Counted from the stretch's first letter, positions 7,481 to 15,825 are shown. The stretch: 26,961 nt of DNA from CADCTB01 sp038231955 (GCA_038231955.1 JBBSIS010000016.1:1-26961); one strand, 5' to 3'. Translations and numbers: made by a program. Notes: generated by a model not told the origin, from the letters alone.

Positions 7481-8893
7481 TCAGGAGGGGTGACGGGCGG
7501 CCCACCACGTGTCGAGGCGGCGACGGGCCTCAGCCTCGCCGAGCGGGCCCTCCTCGAGGCGCAGCTCGTAGAGGAACTTCCACGCCTGGCCGACGTCCCG
7601 GCCGGGGCCGATGCAGAGGTGCTCCATGATCTGGTTGCCGTCGAGGTCGGGACGGACCCGGTCGAGCTCCTCCTGTTCACGCAGCTGGCCGATCCGCTCC
7701 TCCAGCAGGTCCATCCGTCGGGACAGCTCGGTGGCCTTGCGCAGATTGCGCGTGGTGCAGTCGCAACGAGTGAGCTCGTTCAGCTTGTCGAGTAGGGGGC
7801 CGGCGTCGGTGGCGTAGCGGCGCACGGCGGAGTCGGTCCAGAGGTCGTCGCCGTAGCCGTGGAAGCGTAGGTGGAGCTCCACCAGGCGCCGGACGTCGGC
7901 GATCTCGGCCTCGGGGTAGCGCAGAACCCGCATGCGCTCCTCGGCCATACGGGCGCCCACCACTTCGTGGTGATGGAAGGACACACCGCCCGTGCCGAAG
8001 GAGCGGGTCTTGGGCTTGCCGATGTCGTGCAACAGGGCGGCGAGGCGGAGAATCTTGTCGGGCTGGGTCTTTTCCACCACCGCGATGGTGTGGGCCAGCA
8101 CGTCCTTGTGGCGGTGGACGGGATCCTGCTGGAGCGCCAGGGCCGGCAGTTCGGGCAGGAACTCCTCGGCCAGGCCGGTGTTGACCAGGAACCACAGCCC
8201 TTCGCCCGGCTCCTCGGTGACGAGCAGCTTGTCGAGCTCGGCGCGGATTCGCTCGGCGGAGACGATCTCCAACCGGCCCCGCAGCGCCTTGACCGCAGCC
8301 ACGAGCTCGGGATCGGGGAGCAGACCGTAACCGGTGATGAAACGGGCGGCCCGCAGCATGCGCAGCGGATCGTCGGAGAACGACTCCTCCGGTGAGAGGG
8401 GCGTGCGCAGCCGGTAGGCGGCCAGATCGGCGGCGCCGTCGAACGGGTCGACCAGCTCGGCGTCGGCCTGGCCGGAGCGGCCGGGAGAGGGCAGCAGCCG
8501 CAGCGCCATGGCGTTGACGGTGAAGTCGCGCCGGGACAGGTCGGCCTCGACGGCGTCGGAAAAGACAACCTCGGGCTTGCGGGAGTCGGAGGTGTAGGCC
8601 TCGGCCCGGTGAGTGGTGATCTCGTAGGTGCGGTCGCCCTTCTTGGCGCCGATGGTCCCGAAACGCCGGCCCTGGTCCCAGGTCGCATCGGCCCACCCGT
8701 CGACGGCGGCCTCGATGTCGTCGGGACGGGCGTCGGTGGTGAAGTCGAGGTCGGTCAACGGGCCGAGCGGGTAGCCGAGGATGGCGTCGCGCACGCTGCC
8801 GCCGACGAGGTAGAGCTTCCAGCCGTTCTCGGCGAAGCGTCGGGCCAGCGGCGCGGTCTGCCCGAGAAGGGGCTGGAGGCGTTCGGGAACCAC
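7481..8893 (-). CDS. pcnA: CCA tRNA nucleotidyltransferase
   Basis: 470 aa, matching actinobacterial CCA-adding enzymes (the mycobacterial pcnA/Rv3907c type). It adds or repairs the 3' CCA of tRNAs. LVGGSVRDAILG (about 30-41) and DLDFTTDA give the polymerase-beta-type nucleotidyltransferase motif with its two metal-binding aspartates. RRDFTVNAMALRL is the next conserved motif, then the RNA-binding head domain. A C-terminal HD domain contains LLHDIGKP. It starts with GTG at 8893, six nt after a TAGCCT box, and is divergent from the acetyltransferase at 9021, the same orientation as in the mycobacterial block. The name pcnA follows mycobacterial usage; this is not a poly(A) polymerase. Confidence 0.95.
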   Translation of the reverse strand: MVPERLQPLLGQTAPLARRFAENGWKLYLVGGSVRDAILGYPLGPLTDLDFTTDARPDDIEAAVDGWADATWDQGRRFGTIGAKKGDRTYEITTHRAEAYTSDSRKPEVVFSDAVEADLSRRDFTVNAMALRLLPSPGRSGQADAELVDPFDGAADLAAYRLRTPLSPEESFSDDPLRMLRAARFITGYGLLPDPELVAAVKALRGRLEIVSAERIRAELDKLLVTEEPGEGLWFLVNTGLAEEFLPELPALALQQDPVHRHKDVLAHTIAVVEKTQPDKILRLAALLHDIGKPKTRSFGTGGVSFHHHEVVGARMAEERMRVLRYPEAEIADVRRLVELHLRFHGYGDDLWTDSAVRRYATDAGPLLDKLNELTRCDCTTRNLRKATELSRRMDLLEERIGQLREQEELDRVRPDLDGNQIMEHLCIGPGRDVGQAWKFLYELRLEEGPLGEAEARRRLDTWWAARHPS

Positions 8894-8899
8894 CTCGCG

Positions 8900-8905
8900 A
8901 GGCTA
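8900..8905 (-). promoter_or_regulatory. -10 box TAGCCT for leaderless pcnA mRNA
   Basis: On the minus strand TAGCCT is followed by 6 nt (CGCGAG) and the GTG start at 8893. Confidence 0.5.
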
Positions 8906-9005
8906 ACGGAGGCCGTCCCAACGCTTGGCGAGTTGTCCACGCGCCGAACCGATGACGCACAGTGCGAATTACGACACCGGACGTCACCGGTCGCGGCGTC
9001 GTCGG

Positions 9006-9011
9006 TATCCT
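9006..9011 (+). promoter_or_regulatory. -10 box TATCCT for leaderless acetyltransferase operon
   Basis: TATCCT lies 9 nt before the ATG at 9021, with no Shine-Dalgarno in the gap. It would drive the coupled run from 9021 to 14178. Confidence 0.5.
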
Positions 9012-9020
9012 GGGGCACAG

Positions 9021-9746
9021 ATGACGACTGTCGCCGCCGAGGTTCTGCAATGGGGTTGGGAACGGGCCCGGACCGGCCCGTGGCGGGGAGACGGCACCGT
9101 GGGGTACCTGGCGCCGCTGTCGCCGGCCGGCCCGCCGTCGGTCGAGTTCCTCCACCGCTGCGTCGATGCCCTCACCGCCCGCGGCTTCACCGAGGTGGTC
9201 ACCAGCGCCCTCGCCCCTCCCGAGCAGACGGCCTTCCTGGCCCTCGGGTTCGAGGAGTACGAACGCCTGCACCTGCTCAGCCATGACCTGGTCGAGGTGG
9301 CCAGGCCGGCAAAGGAGATGCGGCGGCTGTTGCGCAGGATCCACGGCGCCGACTGGCCCAGGGTGCTCGACGTCGACGCGGCCGCCTTCTCCTCGTTCTG
9401 GCGCCTCGACCGCGGTGGCCTGCGCGAGGCCATCGATGCCACGCCGGTCACGCGGGTTCGCGTCGCCAGCCACGGCGATGCCCAGGGCCCTGGCGCCTAC
9501 GCCATCACCGGGTGCAGCGCGGATCAGGGCTACCTGCAGCGCTTGGCCGTCGATCCCGCGCACCGACGAGCCGGGCTGGGCCGGGCTCTCTGCCTGGACG
9601 GGCTGCGCTGGCTCCAGCGCAAGGGCGCGGCGGGCGCCGTCGTGAACACCCAACTCGGCAACGACGCCGCCCTGAACCTGTACCTCTCCCTCGGGTTCCG
9701 GCGGGAGCGGGTGCAGCTCGCCGTGCTCCACCGGCGGCTGCGGTGA
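9021..9746 (+). CDS. GNAT-family N-acetyltransferase
   Basis: 241 aa. The C-terminal half is a clear acetyl-CoA-binding GNAT domain: YLQRLAVDPAHRRAGLGRAL contains the R-R-x-G-x-G pyrophosphate loop (motif A), and NDAALNLYLSLGFRRER is motif B with the conserved LYxxLGF. The N-terminal half (to about residue 95) ends in FLALGFEEYERLHLLS, which reads like a degenerate second GNAT unit, so the protein may be a tandem GNAT with one active site. The substrate is unknown. It occupies the position of mutT4 (Rv3908) in the mycobacterial arrangement. The ATG at 9021 is preferred over upstream in-frame starts because of the -10 box at 9006. The stop overlaps the next start by 3 nt (GTGA). Confidence 0.85.
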   Translation: MTTVAAEVLQWGWERARTGPWRGDGTVGYLAPLSPAGPPSVEFLHRCVDALTARGFTEVVTSALAPPEQTAFLALGFEEYERLHLLSHDLVEVARPAKEMRRLLRRIHGADWPRVLDVDAAAFSSFWRLDRGGLREAIDATPVTRVRVASHGDAQGPGAYAITGCSADQGYLQRLAVDPAHRRAGLGRALCLDGLRWLQRKGAAGAVVNTQLGNDAALNLYLSLGFRRERVQLAVLHRRLR

Positions 9747-11728
9747 GAGCGCGCCTGGCCGGCGCCCTTCTGTTCCTGCTGGCCTCGACCATGGTGGGCG
9801 TCCTCCCCCCTGCCGGTGCCCAGAGCGCACCGGGGAAGGGCAAGCTGACCTTCGTCACCCAGAGCCCTTGGGTGCCGGCAGGGGGCGACTTCCGGGTGCA
9901 GGTCAGGGTCGACCGACCGACGGGCGCGTCCAACCTGGAGTTCGCCATCACACTGTTCCCTGCGGTGGCCACCCGCTCGGAGTTCGGCGAGACGCTGGCC
10001 GACCACATGGCCGACTCGGCTCTGGTGGCACTGCAGCCCGTCCCCCTGACCAGTCTGCGGCCCGAGCCCAACGGTGACGTCGTCGTGACCGTCCCGATCC
10101 GCGATCCACTACTGCCCCGAGACCCGTCACGCGTGTTGCTCCCGCCCCGGGACGGCGTCTACCCCGTCCGGATCGAGCTCCGCGACACTTTGGCCGGCAC
10201 CGTCGTCGGCCGTTTCGTGACCCACCTTCTCCACACGCCCGAGGTCCACTCGACGCCCAAGCTGGCCCTGGCCCTGGTCCTTCCCGTCCACGCCCCCCCC
10301 GCCCTGCAGCCCGACGGCAGCCGCTCCCTGCCCGAGGGCGACGTCTTGACCGCCATGTCCCAGAGCGTGGACGCCGTCCGGGCGACGCCATTCAGCGTGG
10401 CGCCGACGCCGGAGACCATGGCCGCCCTCGCCGCCAGCACCGACCCCAGAGCCAAGGCGGTGCTGGCATCGGTGAAGGCCGCAGCCGCCGAGCGACCCGT
10501 CCTGACCGGGCCCTACGTGCCGGTCAACCTGGCCGCCCTGGCCGAGGCCGGCCTGGACGGCGAGGTGGCCGGCCAGGTGACCCGTGGCGTCAGCGCCCTC
10601 GGGGATCTGGTGGGCACCCGCACCGACACCCGGACGTGGCTCGCAACCGATGCCCTTGACATCGCCTCGCTCGAGGCCCTGGCCGGGCGCGGGTTCGACC
10701 GGGTGGTTGCCCCGGAGGCGACACTCCTGCCTGTCGCCGACCAGCGCCTGACCATCACCCGGCCCTTCGTGCTCACCGGCCGGCAGACCCGTGTGCAGGC
10801 CGCGGCGGCCGACGCCGGGCTGGCCGCCCATTTCGACAGGCGCGGCAACCAGCCCTTGCAGGCATACCAGATGCTCGCCGACCTCATGGTGGTCTACCTC
10901 GACCGGCCGGGCGACGCCGAGCGGCGTGGCATCGTGGCCGTCCCGCCGAGCGACTGGACGCCCAGCCCCCAGTTCCTCGACGTCCTCGCATCCGGTCTCA
11001 GCCGGTCGCCGATCATCGAGGCCACCTCCCTTGACACACTCTTCGCCACCGTGCCCACCGCCCGTGACGACAGCGGCTCGGCCATGGTCCGCAAGCCGGC
11101 GCCGCCGCCACCGGGCGGGATTGCGGACGTGGCCACCACCCTGCTGGCCAAGCGGCGCAAGCTCGATTCGCTGGGGTCGGTCCTCGGTTCGGGCAACACC
11201 ACCTCGGTGGTGGTCGACGAGCGGCTGCTCGTCGCCCAGAGCTCGGACCTGATGACGCTCCGCCAGCGCGATGCCTATCTCGACGGCGCCCAGCGCCTGA
11301 TCGACGACCAGCTCGGCGCCATACAGATGCCGCAAGGGCGGTCGATCACCCTTACCGCCCGCCAGGGGGAGATCCCCGTCACCTTCCAGAATCGCACCGG
11401 CAAGCCGGTGAAGGTAGTGGTGAAGGTCCAGAGCGACAAGCTCGACTTCCCCAACGGCACCACCCAGGACCTCGAGCTCACCCGCCTCAACACCACTGAA
11501 CGGTTCCCTGTCGTGGCCCGGACCTCGGGCGCATTTCCCATCCGCATCACCCTCGAGTCCCCCGACGGCAACCTCGAAGTCGGCCGGGCGCGGATCACGG
11601 TACGGTCGACCGCAGCCTCGGGCGCCGGCCTGGTGCTGGCGATGGGCGCCGCATCCTTCCTCGCCATCTGGTGGGGGCGCAACGCCATGAAGGGTCGCCG
11701 AGCGAGAGGGCTTGTACCGGGATCATGA
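9743..11728 (+). CDS. Secreted/membrane-anchored DUF6049-type protein
   Basis: 661 aa. The GTG at 9743 overlaps the acetyltransferase stop (GTGA), and choosing it exposes a signal peptide, RARLAGALLFLLASTMVGVL, cut after PPAGAQS. The body is a long extracellular region with beta-sandwich-like stretches at both ends (FRVQVRVDRPTGASNLEFAI; ITLTARQGEIPVTFQNRTGK). A C-terminal transmembrane helix (GLVLAMGAASFLAIWW) and basic residues follow, so this is a type I membrane protein facing outside. Size, topology and position between pcnA/GNAT and the sigma-trx block match Rv3909-like DUF6049 proteins, which normally lie beside MurJ. A cell-envelope role is inferred. Longer upstream readings would overlap the acetyltransferase entirely and are rejected. 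Confidence 0.75.
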   Translation: MRARLAGALLFLLASTMVGVLPPAGAQSAPGKGKLTFVTQSPWVPAGGDFRVQVRVDRPTGASNLEFAITLFPAVATRSEFGETLADHMADSALVALQPVPLTSLRPEPNGDVVVTVPIRDPLLPRDPSRVLLPPRDGVYPVRIELRDTLAGTVVGRFVTHLLHTPEVHSTPKLALALVLPVHAPPALQPDGSRSLPEGDVLTAMSQSVDAVRATPFSVAPTPETMAALAASTDPRAKAVLASVKAAAAERPVLTGPYVPVNLAALAEAGLDGEVAGQVTRGVSALGDLVGTRTDTRTWLATDALDIASLEALAGRGFDRVVAPEATLLPVADQRLTITRPFVLTGRQTRVQAAAADAGLAAHFDRRGNQPLQAYQMLADLMVVYLDRPGDAERRGIVAVPPSDWTPSPQFLDVLASGLSRSPIIEATSLDTLFATVPTARDDSGSAMVRKPAPPPPGGIADVATTLLAKRRKLDSLGSVLGSGNTTSVVVDERLLVAQSSDLMTLRQRDAYLDGAQRLIDDQLGAIQMPQGRSITLTARQGEIPVTFQNRTGKPVKVVVKVQSDKLDFPNGTTQDLELTRLNTTERFPVVARTSGAFPIRITLESPDGNLEVGRARITVRSTAASGAGLVLAMGAASFLAIWWGRNAMKGRRARGLVPGS

Positions 11729-12582
11729 CTGTCAAGATCGTCACCGACAGCAGCTGTGACCTGCCCGACGACCTCGTCGCCGAGCTGGGCGTCGACGTCG
11801 TCCCCCTCACTATCCGCTTCGGCAGCGAGGAGCTGGTCGACCGCCGGGATCTGACGCCGAGCCAGTTCTGGGCCCGGTGCGCCACCTCCGCGGTGCTGCC
11901 GGAGACGTCGGCGCCGTCGCCGGGCGCCTTCGAGGAGGTGTTCCGAAGGGCGGCGGCGGCGGGAGCCGACGGTGTGGCGTGCATCAGCCTGTCGACGAAG
12001 CTGTCGGCCACCGGCGAGGCGGCTCAGGCTGCGGCCCGGGCCGTGGCCGACGACATCCCGGTGAAGGTGGTGGACTCCCTGTCAGTGTCCCTGGGACTGG
12101 GGATGATCGTGGTCGAGTCGGCCCGACGGGGCGGTGACGGGGCGACGCTCGATGAGATCGTCGCCCTGGCCGAGGACATGGCCCGTCGGACCAAGGTCTT
12201 CGCCAGCCTCGACACCCTCGAGAGCCTGAAGAAGGGCGGCCGCATCGGGGCGGCCCAGGCCCTGCTGGGCTCCATCCTGTCCATCAAGCCGGTGATCGAG
12301 GTGGTGGACGGGAAGGTGGAGCCCGGCCCGAAGCAGCGCACCCGCTCCCGGTCGCTCCAATGGCTCGCCGACCAGGTGGCGGCCCACCCGGGCGCCGAGA
12401 ACCTGGCCGTCCCGCACGGCGATGCGCCCGACGTCGACGCCCTGCTGAGGTTGCTGGCGCCCCACTTCCCCCGGGAGCGCGTCGTCGTCGGCCAACTCGG
12501 CGCCGTGGTAGGTGCCCACACCGGCCCGAGGACCATCGGGGTGGCATTCCAGATCCCCGCAAGGACCAGTACCGTGACGTAG
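11725..12582 (+). CDS. DegV family fatty-acid-binding protein
   Basis: 285 aa, typical for DegV/FakB proteins, which bind a fatty acid between two alpha/beta domains and present it to a kinase (FakA) for phosphorylation. Family marks are VTDSSCDLPDD at the N-terminus, ISLSTKLSATGEAA (the S-T loop that holds the carboxylate), LESLKKGGRIG, SIKPVIEVVDGK, and a C-terminal GAVVGAHTGPRTIG. The start ATG overlaps the previous stop (ATGA), so translation is coupled. No FakA-type kinase gene is visible nearby. Its location between a DUF6049 gene and a kinase gene, where MurJ would be expected, is unusual. The stop TAG is immediately followed by the next gene's GTG. Confidence 0.88.
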   Translation: MTVKIVTDSSCDLPDDLVAELGVDVVPLTIRFGSEELVDRRDLTPSQFWARCATSAVLPETSAPSPGAFEEVFRRAAAAGADGVACISLSTKLSATGEAAQAAARAVADDIPVKVVDSLSVSLGLGMIVVESARRGGDGATLDEIVALAEDMARRTKVFASLDTLESLKKGGRIGAAQALLGSILSIKPVIEVVDGKVEPGPKQRTRSRSLQWLADQVAAHPGAENLAVPHGDAPDVDALLRLLAPHFPRERVVVGQLGAVVGAHTGPRTIGVAFQIPARTSTVT

Positions 12583-14178
12583 GTGTCGGACCGCCTGCCT
12601 CTCGGGAACGCGGCCCCCCTGGGCGGTCCTGACGGCGAGGGCACGGAGCGGGTGCTCGGTGGTCGCTATCGGCTGAAGCACCTCATCGCCACCGGCGGCA
12701 TGGCCGAGGTGTGGGACGCCGTCGACGACATCCTGGGCCGGCCGGTGGCGGTCAAGATCCTCCACGTCCATCTGGCGAAGGACGAGTCATTCCGGGAGCG
12801 GTTCCGCCGCGAGGCCATCGCCGCCGCCCGCCTGGCCCATCCCAGCGTGGTGGCCACCTTCGACACCGGAGTCGACGGCGCCATCACCTACATCGTGATG
12901 GAGCTGGTCAACGGCACGACGCTGCGCCAGGCCCTGAACGAGACCGGCCCCATGGCCCCGGGCCGGGCCGTCCACATCGGCGCCCAGGTGGCCGACGCCC
13001 TCCACTACGCCCACAAGGCCGGCGTGGTGCACCGCGACGTCAAGCCGGCCAATATCCTGCTGTGTACTGACGGTCGGGTGCCTGACGGTCGGGTGAAGGT
13101 GGCCGACTTCGGCATCGCCAAGGCGGTCGAGGAGTCCGAGCCCAGCCGTCCCGACCCGGCCGACGCTCTCACCGGCACGGGATCGATCGTGGGCACGGCG
13201 CAGTACCTGTCGCCCGAACAGGTCGAGGGCCGACCCGTGGACGGCCGGACCGATGTCTACGCCCTCGGCGTGGTCCTCTACGAGATGCTCTGCGGGCGAC
13301 CGCCCTTCACCGGGGAGACCGAGATGGCCGTCGCCCTCAAGCACGTGACGACCACCCCGCTGGCGCCCCGGCAGGTCCACGGCGGGATTCCCCGACCTCT
13401 CGAGGACGTCATCCTCCGGGCCATGGCCAAGGCGCCGGCTTCGCGCTACCAGTCGGCCGCCGAACTTCAGACCGCGCTCCTGTCGGTCGACCTGGGCGCC
13501 TCCGAGGCCACCAACGTCGTCGCCCCCGCCTACGTACCCCAGTTGCCGGCCGACACCCCGCCCAGGGGTATCCCTCCCAGCTTCGCACAGAGCGAGCGGA
13601 GGTGGCTGGTGCCCGCCGTGGCCATCATCGCCGTGGCCGTCACCCTTGGCATCGTCGGCATCCTTTTCGCCCGCTCCGACGCCGGTCACCGGCTCCTCGA
13701 CGGCGGCACCACGTCGGCCCGCCCGGCGGCCAAGAACCCGGCCATCCCCCGCCCGACCCCCGTGGCCTTCGACCCCCCGCCCGGGAGCGGCGTCGAGCAC
13801 GACGACGAGCTGCCCAACCTGATCGACAACGATCCGGCCACCCTCTGGAGCACCGAGACGTACAGCAACAACCGCCTCGGCGGCTTGAAGCCGGGCGTCG
13901 GCGTGGTGCTACAACTCGACGGGCCCCACAAGCTCAAGGAGCTCAAGGTCACGTCGCCGAGCCGGGGCTGGTCGGCCGAGGTGCTGGTGGCGGCGGCGCC
14001 CCAAGCCACCCGCCAGGCATGGGGCGAGCCGGTGGTGGCCAAGAAGGGTGTCGGCGACGGCGCCACCACGTTCGACCTCGGCGGGGCCACCGGCGGAGCG
14101 GTGCTGCTGTGGATCACCGACCTCGGCGAAGGCAACACGGTCGTGAGCATCGGCGAGGTGGCCCTGACGCCGGCGTAG
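12583..14178 (+). CDS. Membrane Ser/Thr kinase with extracellular discoidin-like domain
   Basis: 531 aa. Kinase domain about 29-300: K58 in VAVK, HRDVKPAN with D152, DFG at 175-177, activation segment with TGTGSIVGTAQYLSPEQ. The P-loop is ATGGMAEV, so the first Gly of GxGxxG is Ala. A 5-residue insertion (DGRVP repeated) precedes DFG. One transmembrane helix (341-363) is followed by an outer region. Its last 135 residues (LIDNDPATLWSTETY, GLKPGVGVVLQLDG) look like the F5/8C-type beta-sandwich at the C-terminus of mycobacterial MviN (Rv3910). In MviN this tail and a pseudokinase are fused to MurJ; here the kinase stands alone and looks catalytic. GTG directly abuts the degV stop. Confidence 0.9.
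   Translation: MSDRLPLGNAAPLGGPDGEGTERVLGGRYRLKHLIATGGMAEVWDAVDDILGRPVAVKILHVHLAKDESFRERFRREAIAAARLAHPSVVATFDTGVDGAITYIVMELVNGTTLRQALNETGPMAPGRAVHIGAQVADALHYAHKAGVVHRDVKPANILLCTDGRVPDGRVKVADFGIAKAVEESEPSRPDPADALTGTGSIVGTAQYLSPEQVEGRPVDGRTDVYALGVVLYEMLCGRPPFTGETEMAVALKHVTTTPLAPRQVHGGIPRPLEDVILRAMAKAPASRYQSAAELQTALLSVDLGASEATNVVAPAYVPQLPADTPPRGIPPSFAQSERRWLVPAVAIIAVAVTLGIVGILFARSDAGHRLLDGGTTSARPAAKNPAIPRPTPVAFDPPPGSGVEHDDELPNLIDNDPATLWSTETYSNNRLGGLKPGVGVVLQLDGPHKLKELKVTSPSRGWSAEVLVAAAPQATRQAWGEPVVAKKGVGDGATTFDLGGATGGAVLLWITDLGEGNTVVSIGEVALTPA
13068..13095 (+). repeat. 15-bp-period duplication inside kinase catalytic region
   Basis: TGACGGTCGGGTG occurs at 13068-13080 and 13083-13095. It adds five residues (DGRVP) between the catalytic loop HRDVKPAN and DFG, a segment that is usually of constant length in this family. 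The frame is kept. Confidence 0.8.
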
Positions 14179-14441
14179 CGGACGGCTCCGGGAACTTTCG
14201 GCGCGTGGCGACCGTCGACGTCGGCGACTACCGCCCGGTTCGGCGCCGGCGACGCCAGCTACGGCTTCGGGCTCCGGGTGAGCGGACCGCCGACCGCCCC
14301 GCCCGCAGCCTCGCCCGTGATCCCATTGACGGCCCCGCCGGCGGTCCCGACGGTGGCGGCGACGATCAGTCTCACCGGTTGACCGGCGCCGAAAAGCTGC
14401 GACGGGCGGCGCCGGGCGCCTGAAGGGTCACGACCTAGCCT
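14179..14441 (+). other. 263-bp gap before the sigma gene
   Basis: Apart from the ECF-type promoter I see no confident gene. One frame reads ARFGAGDASYGFGLRVSG and then a Pro/Ala-rich stretch ending at a stop near 14378. It lacks a convincing start and might be a decayed extracellular-domain tail. A TAGCCT box at 14436-14441 directly abuts the TTG start of the sigma gene. Confidence 0.35.
14190..14216 (+). promoter_or_regulatory. ECF-type promoter GGGAAC-N17-CGTC
   Basis: GGGAAC at 14190-14195, a 17-nt spacer, then CGTC at 14213-14216. This matches the -35/-10 consensus used by many actinobacterial ECF sigma factors, SigM among them. It begins 12 nt after the kinase stop and about 225 nt before the sigma gene, so it is a candidate autoregulatory promoter with a long leader. 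The activity is inferred from sequence only. Confidence 0.5.
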
Positions 14442-15014
14442 TTGGGCATCGACACCGACGACGCGCTGGTCCGGGCCGCCCAGGGTGGCGACTCGTCGGC
14501 CCTCGACACCCTCCTGCGCCGTCACTACGACCGCGTGTACGCGTTGTGCCGGCGGCTGACCGGGGAGCCGGCCGACGCCGCCGACGCCTGCCAGGATGCC
14601 CTCATGGCCATCGTCCGCGGCCTGGACGGCTTCGACGGTCGCGCCGCGTTCGGCACCTGGGCCTATCGGGTGACGACGAACGCCTGCCTCGACGAGCTCC
14701 GGCGCAAGCGGAGGCGCCCGGAGCCGGGCCTGCCCGAGGGCCGGGCCGAGCCGGCGTCACCGGTCGACGAGGTCGAGTCGGCCACCACCCGAGCCGACCT
14801 GGACACCGCCCTGCGGACGCTGCCCGACGAGTACCGGGCCGTCGTCGTCCTGCGCGACGTCTGCGCGCTGTCCTATCAGGAGATCGCCGACATCCTGGGG
14901 ATCCCGGCGGGCACGGTCCGCTCCCGCATCGCCCGGGGACGGGGCGCCCTGATCCCCCTTCTCGCCCCCGGCCGGAACCTGGGCCCCGCCGCCGAGCGTC
15001 CAACCACCACATGA
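14442..15014 (+). CDS. ECF-subfamily RNA polymerase sigma factor (SigM-like)
   Basis: 190 aa, the standard ECF size. Region 2 spans about 5-75 (HYDRVYALCRRLTGEPADAA, then FGTWAYRVTTNACLDELRR, the -10-recognising helix). Region 4 spans about 115-170 (LPDEYRAVVVLRDVCALSYQ, then EIADILGIPAGTVRSRIARG, the helix-turn-helix that reads the -35). A charged linker lies between. The anti-sigma gene follows after 13 nt, and the trxB-trxA genes downstream match the sigM-rsmA-trxB2-trxC order of mycobacteria, suggesting an envelope or redox stress role (inference). The start is uncertain: TTG at 14442 is the only conventional codon, with GAAGGG 14 nt upstream. Confidence 0.9.
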   Translation: MGIDTDDALVRAAQGGDSSALDTLLRRHYDRVYALCRRLTGEPADAADACQDALMAIVRGLDGFDGRAAFGTWAYRVTTNACLDELRRKRRRPEPGLPEGRAEPASPVDEVESATTRADLDTALRTLPDEYRAVVVLRDVCALSYQEIADILGIPAGTVRSRIARGRGALIPLLAPGRNLGPAAERPTTT

Positions 15015-15027
15015 CCAGGAACAGGAC

Positions 15028-15825
15028 ATGAACGACCACGCCGACTTCGAGGCGCTCAGCGCCTTCATCGACGGGGAGGCGCCCGAGTGTGGCGCTCATG
15101 TCGCCGCCTGCCCGTCGTGCCAGGCCACGGTGGACGCATTACAGGTCGTCAGGACGGCCGTGGCCGAGCCCGTCGACGAGGCGACGCCACCACCGCCGGA
15201 GCGGCACCGGCACCTGGTCGCGGCCATGGGCGTCGACCGGGGGCGCCTGGCGCCGCCGCACCGCAGGCGGCCGGTGCGGTGGCCGGTGCCGGTGTCGACC
15301 GCGGCTCTGTTCGTCCTGATCGCCGGCGCCGTTGCCCTGCTGGGTCACGGCGGGTATCCCGCCAACCAGGCGCACACGGGCCCTCGGGCGTCAGAGGCGG
15401 ATCGCCCCGCCCAGGGCCCCGTCGGCGGCGGCGCGGGCGGGCAAGCAGGTCCGTCGACCAGAGGGAGCATCTCGGCGTCGGCAGCCACCGTGGCCGCCTA
15501 CCTGGGCGACATCCCCGACGCTGCCACCCTTTTGGACCGGGCCGGGCCGTCTCTGGCGGCCGGCAGGGGTGCCACTCTCGGCAACGCCGGTTCGGCGGCC
15601 GGTGGGAGCGTGGCGCCAGGCGTGGTGGGCACCCGGCCGTGCGAAGAGCAGGCGCGAGGCCGTGAGCCCGATCTGCGCGAGGTGGTCTACTTCGCCACGG
15701 CCAGCGGCCTGGGCGTCCCCGCCTACGTGCTGGGGTTCTCGACCGGGCCGGCGCCCGCGCCGGTCACTCTGCTGCTGCTGGCTCGGGACGGCTGCGGCGC
15801 GCTGCTCCGCGCGGTCGGGCCCTGA
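15028..15825 (+). CDS. Anti-sigma factor with zinc-finger (ZAS) domain
   Basis: 265 aa. The N-terminus has a compact ZAS domain: ALSAFIDGEAPECGAHVAACPSC contains H24-x3-C28-x2-C31, the zinc-binding core that holds ECF sigma factors inactive at the membrane. A Pro/Arg-rich linker leads to a transmembrane helix (VSTAALFVLIAGAVALL, about 89-105). A roughly 150-residue outer domain follows, Gly/Ala-rich at first and then a small folded part (LREVVYFATASGLGVPAYVL) with two Cys far apart. It begins 13 nt after the sigma stop with AGGAACAGG before the ATG, so the pair is co-expressed. Release of the sigma by oxidation of the zinc site or by proteolysis is family knowledge, not shown here. Its 3' end overlaps the convergent gene at 15764. 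Confidence 0.88.
   Translation: MNDHADFEALSAFIDGEAPECGAHVAACPSCQATVDALQVVRTAVAEPVDEATPPPPERHRHLVAAMGVDRGRLAPPHRRRPVRWPVPVSTAALFVLIAGAVALLGHGGYPANQAHTGPRASEADRPAQGPVGGGAGGQAGPSTRGSISASAATVAAYLGDIPDAATLLDRAGPSLAAGRGATLGNAGSAAGGSVAPGVVGTRPCEEQARGREPDLREVVYFATASGLGVPAYVLGFSTGPAPAPVTLLLLARDGCGALLRAVGP

Noticed and set aside
8932..8942. DnaA box (TTGTCCACG) indicating oriC
   Set aside because: A single near-match without an AT-rich segment or further boxes; the trx block lies near oriC in relatives, but no origin is visible here.
7677..9830. A 717-codon minus-strand frame overlapping pcnA and the acetyltransferase
   Set aside because: Arg/Pro/Gly-rich shadow frame of pcnA; the real enzyme motifs lie in the other frame.
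14205..14423. A 72-codon frame between kinase and sigma genes
   Set aside because: Arg/Gly-rich composition, no ribosome-binding site and no motif; probably not a gene.
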